NCBI GenBank assembly: GCA_030837265.1
Contig: JAUPKV010000641.1
Coordinates: forward strand, 1-6,332
DNA: 6,332 bases
From: Methanobacteriota archaeon
GTDB taxonomy: Archaea > Halobacteriota > Methanosarcinia > Methanosarcinales > Methanosarcinaceae
Direction: 5' to 3'
Shown here in pieces: positions 1 to 5,552 of the stretch. Within the stretch, counting starts at the first letter, position 1. Each line of letters opens with the position of its first letter. Both the position numbers and the translations under genes were made by a program. The notes beneath the pieces are model-generated. The model was not told the origin of the DNA and did not search any database. It worked only from the letters and a program-made list of their open reading frames with translations.

Positions 1-116
1 GAAATCACTATATTTATACCACAGCCGATATCAGCGTATCTTTCCTGGGCCTCATTTTCTTTGCCCTTGCAATGCTATCTGCTGCTATGTGGAGGTTTAA
101 TAAGGTGAATATATAA
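1..116 (+). CDS. C-terminal fragment of a membrane protein, probably an ABC-2 type transporter permease
   Basis: The reading frame is open from the window edge (first full codon at 3) to a TAA at 114-116, giving 37 residues. They contain one strongly hydrophobic helix (about residues 11-29, from SVSFLGLIFF through ALAMLSAAM) followed by a short basic tail, WRFNKVNI. A last transmembrane helix ending in an aromatic/basic tail of this kind is typical of the C-terminus of ABC-2 permeases, the membrane subunit of exporters that pair with a separate ATPase. That family call rests on the tail alone and is an inference. A single-helix end of another membrane protein would look similar. The start and most of the gene lie upstream of the window. 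An inverted-repeat element begins 19 bp after the stop. Confidence 0.6.
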   Translation, partial: NHYIYTTADISVSFLGLIFFALAMLSAAMWRFNKVNI

Positions 117-135
117 GTAAATCTTTCTATGTTCA

Positions 136-324
136 TAACTATTCAGCCTATTAAAAATCAGTTATCTGATCTCGATTTTGACGTAACGGATACGTCTGAT
201 TATTAACTGACAAAAAATAAAAAAGCAGTCAAGAGCCAGCAATTAAGGGAAACGAATTCAAAATATGTGTATTGAACCTTATGAAAAATGCTAATGATGT
301 TGTTTGTCCAAGGCTGAATAGTTA
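136..324. mobile_element. Putative MITE-like element with 14-bp terminal inverted repeats, ending in TA
   Basis: A perfect 14-bp inverted repeat, TAACTATTCAGCCT, lies at 136-149, with its reverse complement at 311-324. The outermost bases on each side are TA. If TA is the target duplication, as with IS630/Tc1-mariner-type transposases, the element proper is 138-322 (185 bp) with 12-bp ends. No reading frame inside resembles a transposase, so it would be non-autonomous. Inside, TCAGTTA (158-164) pairs with TAACTGA (204-210) and encloses a smaller hairpin, GACGTA/TACGTC (180-185/191-196). The ends are seen directly; mobility is inferred, because only one copy is in the window. Confidence 0.5.
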
Positions 325-368
325 AAAATTTTATTATATCCTCTCTGTTTTTATATCTGAAAATTATG

Positions 369-395
369 AAAATTGCCTGTAAAAAAGGCAATTTT
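369..395 (+). terminator. Terminator-like hairpin with T-run
   Basis: AAAATTGCCT (369-378) and AGGCAATTTT (386-395) form a perfect 10-bp stem with a 7-base loop, GTAAAAA, and T continues through 396. The next gene upstream on the + strand is the permease-like fragment ending at 116. The hairpin may be its original terminator, now 250 bp away because the element at 136-324 lies between. Archaeal termination depends mostly on T-tracts, so the role is inferred. Confidence 0.4.
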
Positions 396-602
396 TATTA
401 TCAGTAGCCTTAAATGTGGTTTCATAAATCCCGACGATGAAATTTTAGAAAAACACTTCAAATGCATATGATTGACTTTTTTAACTTTTAATAATTTCGG
501 TTTTTTATTGGAGCTTACTCTTAAACAATACAATTAAAACTTTATAATTAATATTGTGTCTTTGTAGAAATCCTCTCTAAATTTGAATTTCAGGTTATTT
601 AA

Positions 603-788
603 ACTCCGAAGTTTAAAGCTGTAATTTATAATGGAACACCAAAATCCTTTTACTCATCTCAAACGAAAAGTATCAAACGAAAAGATAAACCCCTGAAAGC
701 ACCTACAACCCTGAAGAAAGGAAGCCCGGATACAGAGGCGTCTAGATTGTCGATTTATTACAAGGATTACAGGGTAGAGAGTAAATGA
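603..788 (+). pseudogene. Possible 3' remnant of an unrecognised gene
   Basis: A frame without stops runs for 61 codons from just after a TAA (600-602) to a TGA at 786-788, in sequence where stops are otherwise frequent. The translation is polar and basic, including SFYSSQTKSIKRKDKPLK and SRLSIYYKDYRVESK. It has no ATG, GTG or TTG near its beginning and no ribosome binding site, so if it is coding it is a 5'-truncated relic. I do not recognise the protein. Its end (TTL, then IYY a few residues before the stop) faintly resembles the end of the decayed frame at 5427-5552, but too weakly to claim homology. Chance openness remains possible. Confidence 0.25.
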
Positions 789-1018
789 AATGCGAATATT
801 TACATTCGAAGCAGCAGTTAAAAATTGTAAGAGAGTTATAAAATTCAGAATTTCTCCAGAGTCAAAATAATCTCATTTCGTGAACGATGATTTTTCTATG
901 GGAATCCTGGAACATATCTTTCTTCACGTGAATCGAATACTGGAAGAATCGCTCAGACAAGAAGTTAACAAATGAAAATTATCTTGCAAAAGGTTGTACA
1001 TGAAGGCATTTTTCTCTA

Positions 1019-1270
1019 GTGCATCGATTCCAAAGTATGTCATAAATGAATTTTTTGAAAACCGCGGAAAGCACGGAAGATACGGAAATAAGTAGTAAAA
1101 GCGTGGTTCTTCCATGCTTTCTGTGTTTTCCGTGGTTGTAATATCCAGATCGAATCACTCTGCGACCAGCTCGTTTTCCTTGTTACAAAATTCCATGTGA
1201 CTTAAAATAATATTTGCGTCATAAGCTGTAATTATTTGCTTATTATGTATTTATTTGAGAATCGATGCAC
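1019..1270. mobile_element. 252-bp MITE-like element, copy 1
   Basis: The ends are inverted repeats: GTGCATCGATTC at 1019-1030 and GAATCGATGCAC at 1259-1270. They are flanked by TA at 1017-1018 and 1271-1272; the symmetry extends to CTAG, giving 15 bp in total. A second copy of identical length lies at 4842-5093, with about nine substitutions and no gaps (about 96% identity by eye). No transposase is encoded. A long imperfect hairpin occupies the left half (about 1060-1137). TA flanks suggest mobilisation by an IS630/Tc1-mariner-type transposase acting from elsewhere, which is an inference. The element ends 33 bp from the stop codon of the PPK2 gene. Confidence 0.85.
1060..1137. repeat. Long imperfect hairpin inside MITE copy 1
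   Basis: AACCGCGGAAA (1060-1070) pairs with TTTCCGTGGTT (1127-1137), with one G-T wobble. The adjacent GCACGGAAGA (1071-1080) pairs with TCTTCCATGC (1108-1117), with one mismatch. Nine bases (1118-1126) bulge on the right arm, and the loop is 1081-1107. The same fold is present in copy 2 at 4883-4960. Placed just downstream of the PPK2 stop, it could act as a transcript-end structure; that role is inferred. Confidence 0.6.
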
Positions 1271-1303
1271 TAGTTGCGAGTAGCTCTGATTTCTGGAAAG
1301 TCA

Positions 1304-2338
1304 TTACTTGTTTTTCTTCTTGCCTTTTTTCTTGCCTTTCTTCCTGTTTTTCTTAGCTTCGTCCTTGGTGACCTCGCTGCCTGCAGCCAGAGTCTTTAGA
1401 TCGGCGGCAGCCTTCGCTTCGGCCTTTATGACGGCTTTATCCATCAGACCACCATCCTCGTGTTCAAGCTTCTCCTTAGCCACAAGCAAAGCTTGTTTCT
1501 GCTTCTCGCTGACTGTAGGATAGGCCAAGTTGAGATTCTTCATCGTGTTGTTGAGCACAGCCGCCACAGCCAGCCGGGTGAACCACTTGTGATCAGCCGG
1601 CACGATGTACCAAGGCGCCCACTCAGTACTTGTATGGTTGAACATGTCTTCGTAGGCCGCCATATAATCGTCCCAAAAGCCCCGCTCTTTCATATCGGCT
1701 GCGGAGAACTTCCAGTTCTTCTCCGGCTTCAGTGCCCTCTCCAGGAAACGCTCCTTTTGTGTCTCTTTAGATACATACAGGAAAAACTTTACTACAATGA
1801 TTCCGTTATCAACCAGATACTTCTCGAAGTTATTGATCTCCTCGAAGCGCCGACTCCAGATATGCTCGTCCTTCAGCGCAGAGGGGAGCTGCTGGCTGGC
1901 GAGGAACTCAGGATGTACGCGCACGACCAAGACTTCTTCATAGTAAGAACGATTAAAAATTCCAATCCGACCACGAGAAGGCAGGACCGTGAAGTTACGC
2001 CATAGATAATCGTGATCCAGTTCCTCGCTGGAAGGCTCCTTGAAACTGTGGACATCAACCCCCTGTGGGTTGACACCTGACATTACATGCTTGATGGTAC
2101 TGTCCTTACCTGCTGCATCGAGGGCCTGAAGAATCATGAGCACAGCATACTGGTTCTGGGCCCAGAGCTTGTCTTGCATCTCGGTCAGCATCTGGATGCC
2201 TTCGGTCAGGGTCTCTTCAGCCTCTTCCTTTTTCATCCATTTACCGGTGAAGCCGGGATCGTAGTCCTTTATCAGGTTGATCTTCTTGCCAGGAGGAACT
2301 CTCAGGACGTCCAGCAATTCTTCTATTCTGTTTGCCAT
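1304..2338 (-). CDS. PPK2-family polyphosphate:nucleotide phosphotransferase with lysine-rich tail
   Basis: The product (344 aa) belongs to the soluble cytoplasmic polyphosphate kinase 2 family, which uses polyphosphate to phosphorylate nucleoside mono- or diphosphates and can run in reverse. The P-loop is ALDAAGKDST (residues 72-81, Lys78), with Ala where the classic Walker A motif begins with Gly, followed by IKHVMSGVNPQG (82-93). The Walker B-like segment is IGIFNRSYYEEVLVVRVHPE (125-144). A charged lid follows at about 197-233 (ERFLERALKPEKNWKF, then FWDDYMAAYEDMF). The FNRSYYEEVLV style matches the subgroup often called PPK2-related polyphosphate:nucleotide phosphotransferase; whether AMP or ADP is the acceptor cannot be told. 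The catalytic core ends near residue 272. The rest is an Ala/Lys/Glu-rich extension ending in KKNRKKGKKKGKKKNK (12 of 16 basic), which is unusual. The ATG at 2338 is preceded by GGGAG (2346-2350) at 7-nt spacing. GC is higher than in the surroundings (33/60 at 1381-1440). A ppk2 symbol would be reasonable. Confidence 0.93.
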   Translation of the reverse strand: MANRIEELLDVLRVPPGKKINLIKDYDPGFTGKWMKKEEAEETLTEGIQMLTEMQDKLWAQNQYAVLMILQALDAAGKDSTIKHVMSGVNPQGVDVHSFKEPSSEELDHDYLWRNFTVLPSRGRIGIFNRSYYEEVLVVRVHPEFLASQQLPSALKDEHIWSRRFEEINNFEKYLVDNGIIVVKFFLYVSKETQKERFLERALKPEKNWKFSAADMKERGFWDDYMAAYEDMFNHTSTEWAPWYIVPADHKWFTRLAVAAVLNNTMKNLNLAYPTVSEKQKQALLVAKEKLEHEDGGLMDKAVIKAEAKAAADLKTLAAGSEVTKDEAKKNRKKGKKKGKKKNK

Positions 2339-2518
2339 ATTTTAACTCCCTGCATTATTCCTTGTATGAATGTTCAAGATCTGTCAAAATTCCTAAATTT
2401 ATTTGGATGTGTTTGAGTGGTAGCTCATGGCGCCGGCTGTGCCGTCAATATGGCCCGTGTGATAGATGAGGAGTAATTTTTCCGAAATTCAGATACCCAT
2501 TGATCTTAAGTTATCCTA
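2339..2518. other. PPK2 upstream spacer with a GC-richer patch
   Basis: The first ~70 bp upstream of PPK2 hold the ribosome binding site and the candidate promoter. A GC-rich patch at about 2420-2470 contrasts with its AT-rich surroundings. On the - strand it lies in a short frame whose translation includes LLLIYHTGHIDGTAGAMSY and which ends at a TAA (2401-2399). The frame opens just after a TGA and is only about 29 residues, so it may be a relic of a gene once upstream of PPK2 or chance. I do not recognise it. Confidence 0.3.
2393..2406 (-). promoter_or_regulatory. Candidate archaeal BRE/TATA promoter of the PPK2 gene
   Basis: Read on the - strand this is CCAAATAAATTTAG, a purine/A-rich BRE-like start followed by an AT-only TATA-like block. 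It lies 55-68 bp upstream of the PPK2 ATG. Transcription starting about 25 bp downstream would leave a leader of roughly 30 nt containing the GGGAG site. The motif is loose and AT-rich sequence is common here, so this is a candidate only. Confidence 0.3.
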
Positions 2519-2755
2519 TAGAGTTACGCACTCGACGCATAAAGCCATACATAGTAAGCATCATAATTTGAATTTACATTAAACATTTAACGGTTTTAGG
2601 ACTTACGCACTTGAGGGGTAAAATCAAGCACAATAGACGTTGCGGTTAAATGTATATATTATATAGTTGAAGGTTTAATGCTATTGATTTCTTATTTCAA
2701 CCGCATAAGTCTTAGGTTTAATACTACTGTTTTTAGTTCAAATGCGTAAGCCTTA
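2519..2755. mobile_element. ~118-bp MITE family: older host copy, interrupted by an inserted copy
   Basis: The left end at 2519 (TAGAGTTACGCACTCGA) and the right end (TCAAATGCGTAAGCCTTA, 2738-2755) are degenerate versions of the family end TAGGACTTACGCACTTGA and its complement. The 5-bp sequence TCCTA flanks both sides (2514-2518 and 2756-2760), as expected for a target duplication. Removing the inner element and one GGTTT duplication (123 bp) leaves 114 bp, close to the 118- and 119-bp lengths of the other two copies. The internal segment ATAATTTGAATTT (2562-2574) also matches copy 3. The right end lies 26 bp from the SulP stop codon. Confidence 0.75.
2597..2714. mobile_element. ~118-bp MITE family: inner copy inserted in an older copy
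   Basis: The ends are TAGGACTTACGCACTTGA (2597-2614) and TCAACCGCATAAGTCTTA (2697-2714), inverted with 14 of 18 positions matching. The element is 118 bp long and is bounded by a perfect 5-bp direct repeat, GGTTT, at 2592-2596 and 2715-2719, which is the target duplication. It carries no open frame. Internal blocks such as TCAAGCACA and TTGATTT are shared with the copy at 6036-6154. A 5-bp duplication fits several transposase families (for example IS1634 or ISH3) and does not identify the source. Confidence 0.85.
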
Positions 2756-2781
2756 TCCTAATTGTAGCATCAAGTTTAATT

Positions 2782-4467
2782 TTAAGATAGGCTCTTATAC
2801 GCTTCTATAACATCTTGGGCTGACTCAAAGATATGTTCTTTACCAATTAATTTTTTTATACCATCCTTATCCAGCTCATTCATCACAGGCTGTACCACAT
2901 CACTTAGTACTAAAATGATACCCTGTTTTTCCAGTTGAGTATAAACATTTTTGAGTGTATCTGAAGCGGTAAAATCTATATCGCCTATGTTTGTGGCAGA
3001 AATACAAAACCACTTAAGTGAATTAGCATTTCTGGCAAGTGAAACTACTTCCTCTGTGAAGCGGCTTTCGTTAGCAAAATAGAGGTCTGAGCCAAAACGA
3101 TAGATCAGCAAGCCTTTAACAGCTTGTTGACCTTCTGTGAGTGGGACTGTCCTTATGCCACCACTATCGTTTAAGACAAGCAGCAAGTCAAGCGGTCGGT
3201 AACTGTGACGCAAGTGAGCTATGATCGAGAGCACAATAGCTACTTCAATACCTTGCTCAACTCCAATAGTTATAACAGTCACAGATGTTATCAAGGCGAC
3301 AGCGAACTCGACAGGTCGCTGTCTGTGAAGAGCGGACATACCTCTGGTATCTACAAGACGTAAACCAATAAGAAATACTACCGATGAAAGTACAGCTGTG
3401 GGTAAATAGGCGAATGGCTTGGTAAGAAACATCAGAACTATGAGAACAATAAAGACCGCTGTGAGTTGGGTAAGCTGGGTATATCCTCCTGCATTTCTGA
3501 CCATTTCGGTCTTGGTTGGACTACCGTTAACAACGAAAGTGCCTGACATACCTGCTGCTACATTGGCAAGGCCCAATCCGACCAGATCCAAATCCTCGAT
3601 TAAAGCGTCGGAGAATTTAATAGCATAAGCCCGAGACGTTGCGATACTCTGGGCAAGGATGACAATAAAACAGGCCACTGATAGATTGAAGACCTTTGGG
3701 ATATCAGAGAGCGGAACTTGAGGAAAAGAAAGACGTGGAAGACCTCCCGGTACCATGCCAAGGGTAGCGATTCCATAAGAAGAAAGATCTAATACCCAAC
3801 TTGCAGCAATTGCACCGATTATTGCCAGTAGCGCACCGGGAGCTTTGCTGCTTACCCTTCTACTAAGAATAATTATCCCGATTACGGACAGTGAGACCAG
3901 GAGTGTGGGAATGTTTATAAGATATAGGTTCCCGAGTAAAGACGCGATCTGCATAGGTGTTCCCAACGACTCTGAGGGTATTCCAAGCATCCCGTTAAGC
4001 TGCGAGATGGAGATTTGAATACCGACACCTGTAAGAAATCCTATCAAGATCGTATGAGAGAGAAAATCCGCTAGAAAACCTAATTGCAGTAGACCTGAAA
4101 GGAGAAGTAAAATAGCTGCTAGCAGGGCGATCATACTTGCATATGCAACATATTGAGGTGATTTGGGCACAGCTATTGTCAACAATCCACCCGCTATAAT
4201 CGCCGCAGTTGCGGAATCGGCTCCAACTGCGAGATGACGGGATGAACCGAAAATGGCAAAAGCTACCATCGGAAGCAAAATTGTGTATATTCCGGTAACT
4301 AAAGGCATGCCTGCAATCTTAGTATATCCCATGACTTCGGGAATGGCAAGTGCTGCGAATGTAATCCCTGCAGTGATCTCCAAGGGTACCTGTTTGAGAT
4401 GGAGAGGCAAAACTCCCCGGAAAAGGGGTAAGTGAAGGAACCTTGTAAGATTTTGTGCAGGTTTCAT
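2782..4467 (-). CDS. SulP-family inorganic anion transporter with C-terminal STAS domain
   Basis: The product (561 aa) is a full-length SLC26/SulP integral membrane transporter. Substrates in this family include sulfate, bicarbonate and other anions; the true one cannot be read from sequence. The hydrophobic core spans about residues 30-420. Near its start is AIPEVMGYTKIAGMPLVTGIY (41-61), the equivalent of the family's AIPQxMAYAxLAGxPxxxGLY signature, followed by HLAVGADSATAAI (78-90). GSPTKTEMVRNAGG (315-328) corresponds to the conserved segment near the second-repeat substrate site. A cytoplasmic STAS domain follows at about 447-556, with DIDFTASDTL (496-505) at the position of the STAS phosphoacceptor/nucleotide loop. 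The chosen ATG (4467) has only a weak AGGT site 10 nt upstream, but the N-terminus is family-like. A CYTH pseudogene frame ends inside the start codon (ATGA overlap), suggesting former translational coupling. PPK2 follows 443 bp downstream on the same strand. Confidence 0.93.
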   Translation of the reverse strand: MKPAQNLTRFLHLPLFRGVLPLHLKQVPLEITAGITFAALAIPEVMGYTKIAGMPLVTGIYTILLPMVAFAIFGSSRHLAVGADSATAAIIAGGLLTIAVPKSPQYVAYASMIALLAAILLLLSGLLQLGFLADFLSHTILIGFLTGVGIQISISQLNGMLGIPSESLGTPMQIASLLGNLYLINIPTLLVSLSVIGIIILSRRVSSKAPGALLAIIGAIAASWVLDLSSYGIATLGMVPGGLPRLSFPQVPLSDIPKVFNLSVACFIVILAQSIATSRAYAIKFSDALIEDLDLVGLGLANVAAGMSGTFVVNGSPTKTEMVRNAGGYTQLTQLTAVFIVLIVLMFLTKPFAYLPTAVLSSVVFLIGLRLVDTRGMSALHRQRPVEFAVALITSVTVITIGVEQGIEVAIVLSIIAHLRHSYRPLDLLLVLNDSGGIRTVPLTEGQQAVKGLLIYRFGSDLYFANESRFTEEVVSLARNANSLKWFCISATNIGDIDFTASDTLKNVYTQLEKQGIILVLSDVVQPVMNELDKDGIKKLIGKEHIFESAQDVIEAYKSLS

Positions 4468-4763
4468 ATTCTATCTAACCTGTTCGTATAAAGGGTAATT
4501 TTGGATTGAAATTCATGACCGTAGACAGATCGAACCAATCTAATCTCAATTTGTATCTTCAAACCTTTGACCTTATTTCCCCACCTATTCTGGCAGCCGT
4601 AGTAAATAACCTTAGATATTAAAGCGTTTTTTGTGTCTAGGATGATATCTTCGATAAGTTGTACTGCAGCTTAGAAAAGAGAATAGTCTCCTATTTGAGA
4701 TAGCATTCCAAGATTTTTAATGTCTTCTTTGTCCAGTACTAGAAACTTTGATTCAATTTCCAT
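4464..4763 (-). pseudogene. Broken N-terminal fragment of a CYTH-domain (triphosphatase-like) gene
   Basis: An ATG at 4763, preceded by a strong GGGGGA site, begins MEIESKFLVLDKEDIKNLGM and reaches a TAA at 4673-4671 after 30 codons. EIESK (residues 2-6) is the ExExK motif that defines CYTH domains, which bind triphosphate and metal in tripolyphosphatases, thiamine triphosphatases and class IV adenylate cyclases. Beyond the stop the same frame stays open for 68 codons and still reads CYTH-like: VQLIEDIILDTKN, then IYYGCQNRW, where intact members have a DT...Y..RxR strand (the first Arg appears lost), then VYGHEFQSKI. It ends at TGA 4466-4464 inside the SulP start. CYTH domains are usually about 170-200 residues, so the gene is both interrupted and lacking its second half. 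The stop is TAA, so pyrrolysine readthrough of TAG does not apply. A functional 30-residue peptide is unlikely. Confidence 0.75.
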
Positions 4764-4841
4764 GTCTTCCCCCTATAATATTATGACATAAATACATATA
4801 GCGATTTCTTATCTCCCACATTCATGAGGAAAACATAACTA

Positions 4842-5093
4842 TTGCATCGATTCCAAAGTATGTCATAAATGAATTTTTTGAAAACCACGGAAAGCACGGG
4901 AGATACGGAAATAAGTAGTAAAAGCGTTGTTCTTCCGTGCTTTCGGTTTTTTCCGTGGTTGTAATATCCAGATCGAATCACTCTGCTACCAGCTCGTTTT
5001 CCTTGTTACAAAATTCCATGTGACTTAAAATAATATTTGCGTCATAAGCTGTAATTATTTGCTTATTATGTATTTATTTGAGAATCGATGTAC
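4842..5093. mobile_element. 252-bp MITE-like element, copy 2
   Basis: This copy is collinear with the element at 1019-1270, with the same length, no gaps and about nine substitutions. The ends are TTGCATCGATTC (4842-4853) and GAATCGATGTAC (5082-5093), now matching at 10 of 12 positions, so they have drifted from the perfect ends of copy 1. TA flanks both sides (4840-4841 and 5094-5095). It lies 78 bp upstream of the CYTH pseudogene start, where it could have separated that gene from upstream control sequences; this effect is inferred. Confidence 0.85.
4883..4960. repeat. Long hairpin inside MITE copy 2
   Basis: AACCACGGAAA (4883-4893) pairs perfectly with TTTCCGTGGTT (4950-4960). The adjoining GCACGGGAGA (4894-4903) pairs with TCTTCCGTGC (4931-4940) through one G-T wobble, leaving a 9-base bulge on the right arm (4941-4949). 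The equivalent positions in copy 1 carry a wobble in the first helix and a mismatch in the second. Confidence 0.6.
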
Positions 5094-5231
5094 TAGTCTT
5101 AGAAGAATTATTTCAATAGAATAATTTGAAAAATCAAGAGAAGTAAAGAATGTTTAAAAACAAATAGAAAGTATTAAGATTAACATTTTTCAAATGAGAA
5201 ATAAGTACGAGAAGAAGTAGATACAAAATAA
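5094..5231. other. AT-rich spacer, nothing recognised
   Basis: This A-rich sequence lies between the right end of MITE copy 2 and the decayed + strand frame. I see no gene, repeat or convincing promoter in it. Confidence 0.5.
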
Positions 5232-5552
5232 GGAAAAGTCGCATTCAAGAGCCGTATCTTCAATATACTTAGTTTTATTTGTTTAATTTACATTTTGTCA
5301 ACTTCATTGGAATCTTCTGTGCAAAGTGATTCTCCAACAATTACTGAAACTCAATTACCAACAATAAATCAGGCCGCTGGGGTCGATGTACACAATGGCA
5401 GGATAATGTACAGATAAATGAAATAAAAGCCAGGTATCTACCAAGAGACAACAACCCTGGAAAGCATCTACAAGAAGGTAACAGGTGAAGCGAGGACCCG
5501 CACAGCCAGAATAAGGATTTATTATGAAGCAATCACTACGGAGATGAATTAA
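5232..5552 (+). pseudogene. Decayed frame, possibly a small exported protein
   Basis: One frame is open from just after a TAA (5229-5231) to a TAA at 5415-5417. It reads VAFKSRIFNILSFICLIYIL and then a Ser/Thr/Gln-rich stretch, SSVQSDSPTITETQLPTINQ: a basic, hydrophobic, polar order resembling a signal peptide and mature region. After two close stops (5415 and 5424) the same frame continues as ETTTLESIYKKVTGEART, then RIRIYYEAITTEMN, to a TAA at 5550-5552. There is no ATG at the beginning; GTC at 5238, behind AGGA (5231-5234), may be a mutated start. I do not recognise either part, and they may come from different genes. The last stop directly abuts the TTG start of the next gene, in the same frame. 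Confidence 0.35.
5540..5547 (+). promoter_or_regulatory. Ribosome binding site supporting a TTG start
   Basis: GGAGATGA lies 5 nt upstream of TTG 5553. It decides the start, because no ATG or GTG is available at the N-terminal end of the frame. It overlaps the last codons of the upstream decayed frame. Confidence 0.6.

Larger units (their letters stand above)
325..1018. other. AT-rich spacer without an intact gene
   Basis: This stretch is strongly AT-rich; 481-540 has 13 G/C in 60 bases. Apart from the hairpin at 369-395 and the degraded frame at 603-788, I see no gene. Short open frames on the - strand at 351-533 and 924-1115 have low-complexity hydrophobic or aromatic translations and no convincing ribosome binding site, and the second runs into the repeat element. 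No tRNA-like or CRISPR-like structure was found. Confidence 0.6.

Noticed and set aside
790..870. Small + strand frame beginning MRIFTFEAAVKNC
   Set aside because: It is only 26 codons with no good ribosome binding site and no recognisable similarity.
924..1115. 63-codon - strand frame overlapping MITE copy 1, with a related one at 4781-4981 over copy 2
   Set aside because: Both are read from inside the repeat out into unrelated flanks, and the shared part is just the hairpin DNA. No support for coding.
1308..2416. Open frames on the + strand opposite PPK2 (1308-1523, 1460-2005, 2087-2416) and a second - strand frame at 1873-2076
   Set aside because: They overlap the clearly conserved PPK2 gene, and their translations have no recognisable domain. 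They are shadows caused by the higher GC of that gene.
2511..2760. CRISPR-like array of repeated TTACGCAC units
   Set aside because: The units are inverted pairs with 5-bp flanking duplications and no regular spacers, so they are transposon ends rather than CRISPR repeats.
3419..4435. Short + strand frames opposite SulP (3419-3628, 4253-4435)
   Set aside because: They lie antisense within a full-length, motif-bearing SulP gene and show no ribosome binding site or domain.
4671..4673. Possible pyrrolysine readthrough restoring the CYTH frame
   Set aside because: The internal stop is TAA; pyrrolysine is encoded by TAG.
5341..5532. 63-codon - strand frame rich in Cys, Leu and His
   Set aside because: It is antisense to the decayed + strand frame, has low-complexity composition and no ribosome binding site.
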